Source: Symsagittifera roscoffensis
Taxonomy: Eukaryota; Xenacoelomorpha; Acoela; Convolutidae
Assembly (NCBI RefSeq): GCF_963678635.1
Contig: NC_087066.1
Location: 38,573,755 to 38,633,754 of the forward strand
DNA length: 60,000 nucleotides
Reading direction: 5' to 3'
The notes below the pieces were generated by a model. It was not told the origin of the DNA. It did no database searches and saw only the letters and a list, made by a program, of their open reading frames with translations. A program made the translations under genes and the position numbers. Numbering within the stretch: the first letter of the stretch is position 1; every line of letters begins with the position of its first letter. This document shows positions 32,357 through 45,418 of this stretch, piece by piece.

Positions 32357-33784
32357 GTTGTTGTATCCCGACTTAAAATATCACAAGAAAACTGACTTAA
32401 ACCAAAAAAAATCAGTTTTATTTGGTTTTTTTTTCACAAATGTAAATATAATTTTCTACAACCTTTCTTGTTGTAGCTTTACTTAAAATATCTTAAAATA
32501 CCACAGCAAATTGACTCTTCTTGTATATAAGTCTGAAAAACGAAAATATTTGAACCAATTTTTCTCGATTCCAAAAAAAAAAACGTTTTCTTTTTAAAAA
32601 TATTTTTCGTTAGAATCGGATTCTTGACTGAGAAAGCTGCAACCAGATGTATTACTGAAGATTGCACGATGTGTTTTTGTTTAACTAACGTAACATTTTG
32701 ATTCGCGAAAAACAACTGGATCCAAAGTTTCTTTCAAAATTAAATGATCGGGAGAAAAACTTTTGTGGAACATTCCAGTAAATCTTTCACTTTAGTTAGT
32801 AGATGCGTTTGATCATTTCGGAAATCCTACACTGAAAGCAAAAAAAACTTGAATTGAAGTAAATTAGAACTAAAATCTAAAATGAATTCTAAACCATTTC
32901 GTGAAACAAAACCAATACTGTATTTATAAACGTAGTACCTTCTATCATAATGAAAAAGAAAAATTTGTTGAACCTCCTGTAAAAAAGTAAAGAGAGACCG
33001 ACAACCTAAAGCACAACATTGAAATTGCACCTACGCAAACAAGCAAGAAAGCAGCAAAACGAAGCTTCAAATGGGGAAATCACGACGCAGGCACTGCATT
33101 TCAAGCTATCGAATAGCAAATGAGACGGAAATAATTGAATCGAAAAAAAAACAGAAAAAAGTCGCCAAACACAGCAGCATTAAAAAAAACTTTTAGTTTT
33201 ATTGCAAACCCTATGTACAATTATAAAAATGGAATGCGTAATTTGAAGTCAACTTGCGAAAAAAAATTTAGAAGCGATTTTCAAAATAGATAAAAGTCAA
33301 ACAAGAAACAGACAAAAAAGACAAAGACAGCAAAAGGAACACGAGGGGTAGTTTTCTAGAAAATTCAAAAAGTAAAGAAGATCCGTAAAGTAGAGAAGAT
33401 TCCCAAACTTAGATTTCTTGATTGAATACTTAAACGGAGAATTGGCACGGCAATTTTTGAGCAGAGTAAAAAAAAACTTCCAAAAAACGGTGCAAGTTTC
33501 AAAACTTTAGCTTGTTTGAACAACAAAATTTTTTCTAAAAACACTGGGCGTAGAAAGTTATAAAGATAAGTTTCCAACAACCTGTTGTGTCGATCAAACC
33601 TATGACATCAGATTTGGTACGATAGTTATCGAAAAAAGAATTGGGCGTAGCCGGTTATACAGAAGAAATTCACCCAAGCTGTCTGAAGTTTTTAAGAAAA
33701 TTAACAATTTATCAGTCAAGTTTTGATGATGTTTGAAGTTTGTTTTGGAAGCTGTTCTCAGTGTCGAGTTCGACTTTTGGATCT
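32357..33784. other. AT-rich stretch, no gene seen
   Basis: Long A and T runs and short random frames. An imperfect stem (TACAACCTTTCTTGTTGTA) lies near 32457. No gene was recognised. Confidence 0.4.
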
Positions 33785-33955
33785 ATTTTACAATCTCCCC
33801 CTTTCAAGAATTGAGGGGGAGATTGTTAACTAGGTTCAGTTAGTCGAGTTTCTGACCAATCAGAAAGCAGCAAAATAGAACCATCAATACAAAGCGCTAG
33901 TGCTTTTTTACTGAATTTATTTATAGGGGTGGAAATTTTTCAGTAGATACAATAG
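33785..33955. mobile_element. Foldback MITE, third copy
   Basis: Begins with an inverted pair (ACAATCTCCCCC / GGGGGAGATTGT, 33792-33829) and continues TGACCAATCAGAAAGCAGCAAAAT, in reverse-complement order of the copy at 28929-29130 (shared core CTGATTGGTCGA). It ends near GGGGTGGAAATTTTTCAGTAG. Confidence 0.75.
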
Positions 33956-35011
33956 GGGAGGAGAGACATCTCAACTTTTTTTATATCATTCATTAAAATA
34001 GTGATTGGTAATTTTTTTTCAAGCTTGTTTGTCTTCTAGTCCCTTCACTACTTGCGCTAAAATCGCCCCAATTTTGAAAAAAAGAAGTACAATTTAACGG
34101 TGACGTACGTTCTGTCAGAAATAGGGGAAATTTTTTTTTCATTAGATGTTAAAACCCTGCGTTCTTCTTTATCATTGCAATTATGAGTGATCACAAATTT
34201 TCAGAGACCGTGGCTACCTTGTTGAAACAGTAATTAAAACTTTTGTGCAATAATAAAAAAGCGCGCAATTTTCATGCATCTAAGTTTTAGCTTTGGTGAT
34301 TTAACTTCTGGCATTTTTTTTTAATCCACACGACTATTTTTTTAGTTGTGTTCTCTTAGAAACTCAGTGAGACTTAAACTGTTAATTTGAAGTGCAAAAA
34401 CATTATAAGACAGTGATTTTGTTTGCTTCTGTCTGTTTGAAGTTTCTGTTCGGATTAAGATATAAGGTTACTTTTTTGATGAAATTAGTTTAGCCCTATC
34501 AGGTAATTTAGAAGCAAAATTTTTACCTAAATTATGAACTCGGAAAAAATGCCAAAACCTTACTTAGTACAAAATCTCGACCTAGTTTGAGTTGTTTTGT
34601 TTCAGAGGTTCAAATTAAAACATAGAGTAGAGTAGTGTTTTCATAGCATGTGTTTCACATTCGAAAACTAATCAAATCACACAGTTGATTCATTTTCATT
34701 TCATCAAATAAACCGAAAAATGTAATTTGTTTCAAACAACATAACAATAATAAAAACTCGATTTCAGTATTTTTCTAACTCAATAAATCTAGCAATTTTT
34801 TGAAATGCATAATTTATACATAATGTGGTTTTATGCTTTGCGATTTGGTACCTGTAAAGTTAGTGTGGATGCCTGAAGTTTATTATAATCCAAATTATTA
34901 CTTGAAAATTGAGTCTAGTTGTATTTGGTGCCACTTTTGCTGAACTGCTTATGAATTTATTAGCATATGTAGCTCCTTTATTCGTGCTTGTGTTTGTCGG
35001 TTGTTAAGCTT
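33956..35011. other. AT-rich stretch, no gene seen
   Basis: No ORF or splice structure was recognised. Confidence 0.4.
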
Positions 35012-35185
35012 GCGTGGCTGAGTGCATAGTGCGTGGGACTCAAAATCTCTTGATTGAAGTAGGTCGTAGATTCGAATCCTACACGTAGCCGAGTTTTTTG
35101 CTAATTTGAGACCTATTTCTATTGTTTCCTATTTCGCTTTATAGAGCTGCTTTTTGGTCTTGTTCTCGCAAGTGCTTGCGAAGCG
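35012..35185 (+). mobile_element. tRNA-derived SINE-like copy 2
   Basis: It has both Pol III boxes: A box TGGCTGAGTGC (35020-35030) and B box AGATTCGAATCC (35070-35081), with a T-stem GTAG/CTAC around TTCGAAT. The acceptor stem does not pair beyond three bases, so it is not a working tRNA gene. The body after the B box (ACGTAGCCGAG, TTTGAGACC, GAGCTGCTTTTTGGTC) is shared with 31628-31760. Confidence 0.65.
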
Positions 35186-37669
35186 CAGCTTCAACTCTGT
35201 GTGAAAAATTTAGCAAATGACTATTTTTTTGTCTCCACTAGTTTTGTACTTTCAAGCTGACCATTCTTTTTTCACTTCCTATTTATGCTTCTTGTAGAAC
35301 TTACAGATCCTTCATATACTTAGATTTTGTATGATACCAAAAACGTTTTTTCAATTTTGAGGTTTGAACGCTATTGCTATTTCGGATTTTGTACTTGCGA
35401 GAACAATTGTCGTGTAATCTGGAACTAAACTTTTTTCCGTTAAAGTTTTTTCTCAAGCCCGTAAGATAATGAACCTGCTTTATAATGACGTCTTCTCAAT
35501 TGTTCTAACGGTTACAGGTGTGCATCGCGATCCTTATTTTCTGGGTTTTGAATCCCAGCTAGACGTTGTTTTTCGCAATATTTCATAAATTAATTTTATA
35601 GGAAAAAATGAATCGTAGAAATACTGTTTGTCTCCTTATTCTTTATTTTTAATGCATCTATTTTAAACAATTTTTACCATCTCTTAAAGTGGTTCTGGTT
35701 TTTGTAAATTTACGAGCTCTGACTTTCAACAGGTTTCTTTTGTATTTAAATGGTCTCGGATTATGTTATATCCGCTTAGTCACTTTAGAATATGTCCAAT
35801 TTTGGTACGATAAAAGGCAATTTATTGTCAACACTTTCAAAAAAATGCCTGACCTGACTTTCAAAAATTCACCATAAAAAATTGTATCTTAGATTGAGTT
35901 TTAGAATTTAAGAAAAAAAATGAATTTTAGATCCGCCAAGGGTTTGGACCAACAGAAAACGATAAAAAGGTTAGTTTAATTAGTTCTATCAAAGAAGTCA
36001 GCAATTTCAAATTCTAACAAAAAATTATTGTGTACTTACTATTAGTCATCGATATTTTTAGGTTATTAAAATTTCCAGAAAATGGCTCCTTCTGGTGTAA
36101 AAGTTTGTGAAATAAATAGTGTGTTTGAAGCAAAAAATAAATTAAGCAAATTTTGTGGGATGTTTTATCAACTTAGAAAGCGTTTTAAAACAAATCAATT
36201 GATAAAATATACAAAACATAGGTTAAACCATTTGTGCAATACGGCGTACTTGTTATGCTGATACGGATTTTTATAAAAACATTGCTATTTTCAGAAACGC
36301 AATCAGTCAAATAAACAAATTGGAAATCAAAAACGACTTTATACCGTAAAGGAACTCCACGTTTATGAACCACTGAAACTATTAGTTAAAAATTTGAGAA
36401 AACAGTCCTCTTCAGAATTCATAAATAAAAATATCAATCAAGCTGAAATTATTAAGGTCAAAAAACGGAAGCTGAAAACTCAAAAACTTGTCATTGATTG
36501 CAATATTCTTTTAAATATACAAATATATATGCCTTTATATATACTTTTTTTAAAATTACTATTTACATTTATAATAATTTAATAACACCAATAATTTATA
36601 GAAAAAGAATATAGATTAATCTGGTTTGAGTAAATCATCATTCAAATTGGAGTGGAAAGTTAAAATTGTGAATAAAAATTGGAAGATTTTTTAAAACAAA
36701 TGAAATTGGTTATACAAAAGTCTAAAAAAATGATAGAGGCCTGAAACAGTGTCTAATGGCGATCTACTAAAATGATCTTCATTTTGTAAAAAGAATATAT
36801 AAATAATGATGAAATGTTAGATATGTTTTAGAAACAAAAACAATTTTTTATTATAAAGAAAAAACGGAATTGTTAAAATTCCAAACAATCACCGAAATTT
36901 TCGAGTGTCACAATGTCAAAAATAAAAACTGTTTTTGATATACTGGGCTGCATATAATTTCTTGCGCTAAAATCAAGGCATTTGGTAAAACTTAAACACG
37001 TAACGTCGAATTCTTCATCTGCTTATAAGGATGACTTTACATGGACATTTCATTTTTAATATTTAGCATATGTGAGTTTTGTGCCTTGTAACAAATTTAC
37101 GTCCTTTTGCAATAGGGGGGAAATAGCTAACAAAATCACCTAAAGTTCCAATTAAGTTAACATGATCCCGTAAAGTTGTACTATCGCGACGACAGTTTCC
37201 TTTTAAATGACAAAGTATTAATGTATGATTTATCGTATTGTAAGCATCTTCAGTGTGCATTTTGCGTCTAACCAAAAAAAATCACAGTTGATACAAATAT
37301 TTCGTTACTTTTCAAAGCCGAAACAGAAAACTGTAATTGGCAAGTTCATTTAAGGAAAAACGGGACAGGTATTCAATTTGGGGTCAAAAGTGCTTTTTTG
37401 AATTAGTAGCCAGATAAAAATTTTATACTTTACGTTGCGCTTATTGTATTGTTCAATGCTTTTGTAATCACTAAAAGCCGCACGACAGTAAAAAATAATT
37501 AAATACATGAAGTTGAGTTATTCTTAATTACGCTTTATTAAATATTTTCTCTTGTTGGTTACTTGAGACCAGATCATTGAACGAACTGACTTTGCTTTTA
37601 TCACCTTCGTGTATATGAGAGAGAATTGATTGAACTACCGCAGTTTCGAGAATTTCTGAAGCATCAAAA
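35186..37669. other. AT-rich stretch, no gene seen
   Basis: Very AT-rich. A B-box-like TTTTGAATCCCAGC at about 35548-35561 may be another SINE scrap. No exon could be supported before the ATG at 37670. Confidence 0.4.
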
Positions 37670-40600
37670 ATGAGTCGAGAGCAGGTAAGAAATGTTCGAG
37701 AAATTTTTTCAAGTTACTTTTTTTTTCAAGTGCGAGGTTGTTTTAGGTTAGAAAATATAATACAATTTTAATCCCAGATATTCAACAACAAATTGATAAC
37801 TTTTGTGTCGAGCATTGCATGTTTTTGACTAATTGGCTATTTTCTGGCCTCGCCTGACTTTGTAATGATTTCTGTGCCGAACTAGTACCTCGCTGTTTTT
37901 ATTTTCAGCGGTCGCATTTGAAAAAAATAAATGAATAAAAGCTTTTAGTTTTTGGTTCTTATCAACTTTTCACATTTCCGCAAGTTGGATATCTTTAATC
38001 TTCAACTAGTACCCCCTGTTTGCGAAAGGGGGAGGAGGAGAGATTCGTTACCAGACACAAAATCACATGCTTAACTGTTGGGAATTAATTTTTGGGGAGG
38101 GGGTGTAGTTACAGAGCACCTTCAAATTTTTAACACCTTATTTGTTTTAGGCGCCTAACCCGGAATTGCAAGCAAAAGCAGATTCCTTGGAGGATACTGC
38201 CAGTCGGGCGGAAGTCGCCCTCGCACTCGGCAGATTGGGCGCAAGAGTGGTGAGTACTCGTTAGAGCGGTTCGCTTTCTCATGACCGAACTCGCGGATAA
38301 TCGACCCCCTGCCGACCAAAAGGGTTCTCCTTTGTACTAATTTAAGATATCTATTTTTGGCTGGCGGACCCTAAGTTTTTCTAAATGCTCCTTTTTGGCC
38401 TGTTTTTAAAAAATATTGTCTGCGGCCCAGAAATTTTGGTCAAAATAGGGTCTTTGTAGTGATTTGTGAGAGCTCGAAAAATCAATTTGGTCGACCTATA
38501 AAAAGGTCAAAAAATTTCGAAAATTTTCATCCGGTGCAGATGTTTTTTTCGGCCTTCCAAGTAATCGGCCACATGCGGCGCGCAACTGTTTCTCAATGTT
38601 TGCAATTAGGTAACTAGTGGCAAACCTAACATAATGTTGATTGTCTATGATTAATAAGGCTATGGCCCACTTGCGGAATCTCACCCGAATTGACCATCAT
38701 ATAAAAAAATGATTATCTTTCAATTCCATTAGAGAAAAAGGTTTATCATATAAATCAGTTCATGAAGTGTATGGAAATGTTTATTATAATATTTTCATAT
38801 AGCTACATGCCTTTATTATATAGCTCATCTTTCAAGTTTTTTTCTAAAGGATTTTTTCTAATCTCAAAATCATTTCTATACTCAATTAAATGTTTTCCGG
38901 AAAAAACTTTTAAATCCTGGCCAAACAAAACAGTGCACGATTTCGAACCAGTAATTTTTTCAGTAAAAAATTTCTAGCCAAATGAAAAAATTTGTGGTTT
39001 TAACTTTTATTTCTGTGTGATTTTTTTGTCGCAGCAGGTAGCCAATCTCTGTAAGCAGCCTATCTGCAAAATTATTTGACAAAATTTTTGTTTCGTGTGT
39101 TATCAGCCAAAACACAAAAATACATAACGCGTATTAGAAAACAAATATTTGTGATTTATCGAAAAAATACTTTTTCGATAAATTTTTGACACCATTTTAT
39201 CAAAATATATGGAATCCGTATTATAAGTATTTCTTCTAGACACTTAGTTCTGATGTTTGATTGTTTTTTGTGACTGATTGTCCTGAAAATTTCGTCACAA
39301 GTTTCAAATGGGCAATAACTCTGTTATAATATAACATCTGTAAAATCACGTTTCACTGCATTTTACTGAAAGTGGACGATTTTTTAGCTTGTACTTGGAA
39401 AGTGATATAAAATTGGCTACAGTCTTTTTTTCTCTAAGGATTTTGTTTAATAGAAACAATTCTCATGCTTTCTTTTCACTCCTTCAATTTTTGCATGCTT
39501 ATTCACTTTCACTTATTTTCTGTTCTCATGTATTTATTCATTCTTAAGAAAAAGTTTCAGTTGATGACTTGCAATTCGTTTCCAGAAAATATTTGGCAAT
39601 GTGTTTTCTGCTTAATTGACCTGTGCTTAAGAGCTACCAACTTTTTTCCGCTTGATTTTTTGGCGTTTTTCTTTACTATTTTGAACAAAAAAATTAAAAA
39701 TATGTTTTACATTTAGTCGACTAAATTTAACCATTCATTTATTATTTTCTTTTTATGTGAGTTTATGATTCTCAATTTGAAAAAAAAAATGTTTTTTTTT
39801 GTTAAAACTATCAAGAAATTTTTGTTGTAGTGTAAAAAAGTTTAAGACGAGTGAATCATGCTTACAGTTTAATTTAGGAGTCTGCAGTAAAGGTTGAAGA
39901 TTTAGTTGAAATTTATTTTCGAATTGAGAAACATTACGAGGCCAAACTGTGCACTGGATTGGCGCACAATTTTGTATCTGTAGGTTCCTGGATTCCAGAG
40001 ACAAATCGTTAAACATATTACAATTTTGTCGAAACTATTTCACCTTTGTTTGGTATGAAATCAAAAATCAGAAGTTAATTCGCGCATGTGGCAAAGACGT
40101 AACGCACCTGCTTATGAAGACAAAAGTCAATGGTTCAAATTTGGCCAGAAGCTTTTTTTAACTGGAAATTTTCCGCGCGTCAACAAGATTTTGTATGTTT
40201 GTCGGACTTCTGTTTGTCTGCTTTTTTGTCGGCTTAGTCACCGCAGCACAAAATTTGGTTAGAGTTTGGAAATTTTTGTTCGAACTAAAAAACATTTCAG
40301 TGTATTCCGGTTTTGGCTAAGTATATGAGTTCCAAGAAATTTTGCCTGCTTTATTTTGCTATTTTTGATTTTTTAATGCTGTTTATTAAAAAATTTTAAA
40401 ATTTGTTTTTTTTTTCATATAAATTCAAGGAATGCACTGGTAACAACCATGCTTGAGTCGAAAAATGCCTATTTTGGCTCGCTATCCGCATATTAAATGC
40501 AAATTAAAACCTAATGCGCCCATCAGAAAAAATTCAAGGTTATTTTTCGAAAAAAAATGATGTCATAAAATAGTTACAAAGCGTTGACCCTTTGAGTGGA

Positions 40601-42151
40601 CAAAGGATTGAATGAATGAGTAGGCAGAAAAGCTTCGCCATTACATACATACAATAAGAGTATCAAGGTTTTCTTACCATGACTGCGCAGAATGAAGTAT
40701 CCAAACTGGCATGCTGATTCTGAAGATCTTAGAGTCCTTCTGTTTTTGGTCCCACCTGAAAGACCAACCAACCCTTATTTTGGCCATTTCTCTCAATTTC
40801 AAAAAACTGGAAATTTGAAAGACCAACCAACCCTTATTTTGGCCATTTCTCTCAATTTCAAAAAAATCGGAAATTTATATGACAAGAAATAGTTTCTGTG
40901 GCTTATGTGAGCAAGTTTCCATTTCCTAGGTAATCAAAACAGTAAATGTTTAATTGTGATGTTGAATTTTTTAGAGGAAAAACAAGAAGCCTAAATCGGA
41001 TAGAAAACCAAAGTCATCGACATCAGCCTCAAGTTCTGTTGTCGGAGATGACCTAGACGACGAAGATGAAATAATTGTGGAAGAATCACGATCAGGGAAG
41101 GAACTGCAAAGTGCTCAGGATGACTTCGACTTCGACAGCTTCGGCAACACAGCAGACCATAAAGGACCTGTTCGGAACTCGCAAACTGTCAGCGACCACT
41201 TTTTCCACCCGGAGCAGTACGAGTCGTTTCACGACATCGAGAGCGCCGACGCAACTGCGGGGGACAGATCGCACCTAGTTGACCTTGACTCGAAGAGTGA
41301 AGAGACTGAAGGTCACATTGTGGTGGAGAGTAGGGATGGAAGGGGCAGAGGGGGGAGCGTGCTGGCGACGCACCTAGTGGAGTCGGGTGACGAGACTGAT
41401 GACGACATGAAGTCGGCCAGGGGAGCAACTTGCTGGGGTTGTTGTTGCAGATGGTTGGTACCTTCACAAATTCATTACCCCTAAAGAAAACTTGTTATAT
41501 TTTTATATGGATTTTTCAGCGAATAGTCAGCATTTTTTGGAAAAATAAACAACAATTTATACCACAATTTAGAAGAATTATGCCGGATTATGCAAAAAAA
41601 ATGGCGCGACACAGGTGCGATCAAAAATACATCGCGCCTTTTTTCAGCCTGTCATTATCGTTGTGTGATCTTCACAGAAAACATCTCGAGACAATGTTTT
41701 GCAAAAAAATAGGCACCTCAGCAGGCCTAGAATTTTAGAAGTAAATAAATCATTTTAGCTAACTAAATAGTTCCTTAAAAACCATCGAAATAATTGAAAA
41801 AAAAAATCAATTAAAACTCCCGTTTTTTGGTTCTATTTTTACCACAAAAGTATCCACGAAATCATTTGTTTTAAAAAAGAAGAAGAAGTTTGAGAATAGG
41901 TAAAAAGGTTTCCCAGTTTTGTAGATAACAGTGCTTAGTTTCCATTGCAAAAAAGTTTTTCTATATTTGACAAGATTAAAAAAAAATATTACAGGTTTGA
42001 TGAGGCCCAAAGTAGTTCGATCAAGTCATTTCTCGTCAGGAGCTTGAAGAAAAAAGACCATCTGGGTTGCAAAATGGTCCACAGTTTTCTGATTCTGGCT
42101 TTGATTGCTGGCGGCTGTTACTGTTACAAAAAACATATACAGCGAAAATAA
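37670..42151 (+). CDS. Acidic tail-anchored protein, four exons
   Basis: Exons 37670-37684 (MSREQ, donor GTAAGA), 38151-38249 (APNPELQAKADSLEDTASRA to ARV, donor GTGAGT), 40975-41453 and 41995-42151 join in frame (phases 0, 0, 2) to 249 residues. The third donor is weak (GTTGGT), but it is the only nearby one that keeps the frame. The protein has a helix-like N-terminus, a lysine-rich patch (RKNKKPKSDRKPKSS), a long acidic serine-rich region (DDLDDEDEIIVEES, DFDFDSFGN), a cysteine cluster (CWGCCCRW, about residue 191) and a C-terminal hydrophobic segment (MVHSFLILALIAGGCYCY, about residues 225-242) ending in KKHIQRK. This looks like a tail-anchored or palmitoylated cytosol-facing membrane protein. 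I do not recognise the family. A partial hAT-like MITE lies in the second intron. Confidence 0.6.
38295..38545 (+). mobile_element. hAT-like MITE, partial copy
   Basis: Carries the family words (TCGACCCCCTGCCGACC, GAGAGCTCGAAAAATCAATT, TGGTCGACCT). Both ends are worn. It starts about 50 bp after exon 2 of the tail-anchored gene. Confidence 0.75.
38546..40757. other. Intronic AT-rich DNA
   Basis: Part of the second intron of the tail-anchored gene. No repeat end or extra exon could be supported. A possible 16-nt segment between CAG and GTAAGC near 39036-39052 would break the frame. Confidence 0.4.
40758..40875 (+). repeat. 59-bp tandem duplication
   Basis: Two nearly identical units beginning GAAAGACCAACCAACCCTTA, offset 59 bp (anchors at 40762 and 40821). 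In the second intron of the tail-anchored gene. Confidence 0.9.
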
Positions 42152-42841
42152 CTTTTTTCAGAAATACAGAACTAGAATCCGCTAATTTGAAATGACAAAT
42201 TATCATTCAACGTTAAAATTAAATGCCATGACATACATGTATGACCACTAAAATTTTCCTAATGCTCCCATCTATTAAAACTTTGCTGTCTGTATTTGGT
42301 ACTCGTTTAACTAAATTCGCCAAACTCGACTGCTATTTCTGAGCTGCAGCTTATGGGGGCTATTCTCATGTGCAAAAGACCGAACGCTCGAAAATTCTCA
42401 ACCAATCAACGCCTTTTAAACCGTCAAAAACTCATAAAATTTATCGCTCAATTCTTTCGAATTTTTTTGAATAGTAAAATTTTATTGGTTGACAAAATTT
42501 TTGCTCATTCGGGCCTTCCTGCACGAGGGCATCCCCTAGCTTTTGAATAAATTTGCAGAAAATTTGCTAATTTCGATTAACCGAAAAAAAAACTAATTTG
42601 AATTTTGAACCCAGGTCTGCAAATGGGATGGTTTGACAACAGATAAAAAAACGAGAAATTGCTTAGAAATTTAACTGAATTATATGGTGCAATTTATTTT
42701 GAACAGAGTTCTGCTATAAAGTTGATCATTTTCAGTTTTTTTTTTTGAAAATCAAGAGTTACGCTGAAAATTCCGGGTCAATTTCTGAGAAAACTATATT
42801 CAAGTAAGATTCTTATGGAAAACAGCAAAACATAAGACAAG
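42152..42841. other. Downstream AT-rich DNA
   Basis: Non-coding after the tail-anchored gene. An inverted pair AAATTTATCGCTCAATTC / AAAATTTTTGCTCATTCG is too loose to call an element. Confidence 0.35.
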
Positions 42842-43265
42842 CAGGGGCGGATTTAGGGGGGGGGGGGCGGACGTTTCCCCCCTCAGGGATTCGACCCCCT
42901 GCCAACCCAAAGGGTCCCCCGTGGTACTTTTTAGGAAATCCATTTTTGGTTTGGCCAACTGACCTTAAAATTTTAAACTTTTTTAAAAGCGCCGTCGGCG
43001 CCAATATATACTAACTTTGAGGGGGAGCGCGCGCCAAAAAAACTCGATTTTTTTTCTTCAAAATTTTCCAAAAAGTGCCCAAAAACGGCTTTTTTGACCA
43101 ATTTTTTCAAAAATTGACTGCGCGCAGACAATTTGGCCAAAACAGCGTCTTTTACTGCTTTAGGAGAGCTCGGGAAATCAATTTGGCCGACCTGAAAAAA
43201 TTTTTGATTCTTTTTTGAAAATCAGCCCCCCCCCCCTTTCGAGAAAATACTAGATCCCATCTCCC
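42842..43265 (+). mobile_element. hAT-like MITE, near full length
   Basis: Starts CAGGGGCGGATTTAGG, followed by a G run. It carries the whole family body (GATTCGACCCCCTGCC, GGCGCCAATATATACTAAC, GAGCGCGCGCC, CTCGGGAAATCAATTTGG). The right end is mutated (CTAGATCCCATCTCCCC) and no target duplication is visible. Confidence 0.85.
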
Positions 43266-45418
43266 CAATGCTGTGACAATAAAAATAGCTTCATTTGATA
43301 GCCAAAAATTTGTTCTGCTTCAGGGCGAAATAAGGTCTGAGTTTTTGGGTGTTGCATGATTTTCTTCTGCATAAATCTTTATGCCCAAGTTTTTCGCACA
43401 AAAAGCTATGATTTCAGAAATGTTGAAAATTTGATTTTTTGACCGTTTTTTTAAACTTTTCTCGATAACTAACCTGCCAAATCTAGTATCATAGGTTGAT
43501 TCGAAACAATAGATTTGATGAAAGCCTAGATATATAATTTGCAACGGCCAAATTTATTTGAAAAAATTAATGGCTTTCAAAAAAGTTAAAATTTTGAAAA
43601 AAAGACCGTTCCTACCGAGCCAAAAGACCGAAAACTACCGAGCCAATTTATATAAACAATCGAGAAATTCGGTTTTTGAAATATTCTCGACTTAGGCAGT
43701 TACGATCTGTTTTTCACAGAAACAAACTCTGGATTTCTAAAAGTCAAGTTTTTTTAATTTTTGACCGTTTTTTAGAAGCTTTTGATTTTTCTTAACCACT
43801 ACCATATCAATTTTATGATGAAAAAATTAATTGAAAGCAACGGTTGCGAAAACTTTTCATCCACAAACGGTGACTCCTATTTTTTTTTTAAAGTACTGTT
43901 TTGTCTTTGGACAGTTTCAATATCTCAAAATTTTTTGCTCTTTTCACTCAATTTTATTAGAGAAACAACAAAGGTTTTGGGCAAAATCCAAATTTTGAAA
44001 ATTCGCGTTTGGTCCAGCACCAGTATAGCAAATTCAAAAAAAATCAATCACGTACCTCCAGTTTTTTGGTGCCCCTACTTATTTTCATTGAGACATGCGA
44101 AATTGTTGGTTCATCTATTTTTTTTCAACAAGTTTCATTTTTTTTCAATTTCTCATATTTTTTTAATGTTTTTGTTGCATCGCAAAGACATCTCACGGAG
44201 ACAATTTTTTTCTAAAAATGATTTAAACGATCCATGGCTATAGTTCTCATAGCTTTCATAGGTACCCCAGTTGATCAAAACTTCTTGTCATAGAATTTCC
44301 ATATACGAAAAACTTCTTACCATAAAATTGCATTTAATTTCATAGGTACAGAAAAGTATATTTCATTCACAATTATGAAAAAAGAACAGTTAGTTTTTGT
44401 ATGTGGCTAGAAACTTTCTTCTCGAAATATGTTGCTAGTCGAAAATCGTGGCCTAATTTTTTCGACAGAATAAAATAGTTTGCCAAAAAGAGTTTCAAGT
44501 TTGGTTTCGCTCAAAAGATCATAGTCGAATTTGTTTCATTTGCGCGAAAACTTCAGCTTGCATTACGTTAACACAAAAATCACAACTTTCTTCATGCTAT
44601 TTATTTTCATAACATGTTTATTTGAGCATAGAATGGATATTTTTCTTTTGTGAAAACTTAATTTAAAACTGCTAGTCATATAATTTTCATCTAAAATTTT
44701 AACTCTGTGTGTGAAATTCTATGATAAACATTTTCTTATACAAAGTTGTATAAGAAGCATTTTTCATGTATTCGTAAATGTTTCGTCTATCCGGGTAAAA
44801 ATTTTATGTTGCTTTGATTTTTTTTGTTTCCTCAAAAAACTCAAAATTTGCTCAGACTCAAGCTGCTATATCGGTTTTTTGAAAATTAATATTTTTCAAT
44901 TTTATTTTATCTACCGACTTTACTTTATCTACAGAAAGGAAGACGAGTTATGCTCATCAATATCAAAAGTTCAAATGGCCCAAAAAACAACTTGATTTGT
45001 AGTTATAAATGAATTTTGTAGAATTCTCAGCGGAATAGACAATATACCGTTGATTCAACTTTTTGAAAATGATTTAGTTCATTGAAATTATTCAGAAATT
45101 TCAATAATAAAGTCATGAAGTTAAAGAACCATAAACTGATATATATATATATATTTTTGAATATTGAAAGCTGAAAATATACGTATATTTTTATTTTCTT
45201 CGAGTTCATCAACGCTTTTCTGTCTGTGGGCTATTTTTCTGATTCTGTTTATTCTAAAAATTGGGCAACAATTCGAGCTTCATTTTTGTTGTGCCTATAA
45301 TGTCAATATGATTTTTCAAAGCCCAGTTCTTAAGTTTTAAAGCCTTAAGCTTCTGATTGGCTGGTGCTTGTAAGGATTCGGTGCCCTCTGTGTTTTATTA
45401 TGGTTTTACTTTTTACTT
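43266..45418. other. AT-rich stretch, no gene seen
   Basis: Open frames such as 43782-44243 have poly-F/K composition typical of AT-rich non-coding DNA. An AT dinucleotide run lies near 45140-45153. No gene was recognised. Confidence 0.4.

Noticed and set aside
35012-35090. Candidate tRNA-Leu gene.
   Set aside because: A and B boxes are present but the acceptor stem does not pair and the body continues into a repeat shared with 31628-31760, so it is a SINE.
39036-39052. Possible 16-nt microexon of the tail-anchored gene.
   Set aside because: It would break the reading frame that the other exons keep.
43782-44243. 153-codon open frame.
   Set aside because: F/K/S-rich composition of AT-rich non-coding DNA, no domain, no splice sites and no neighbour support.
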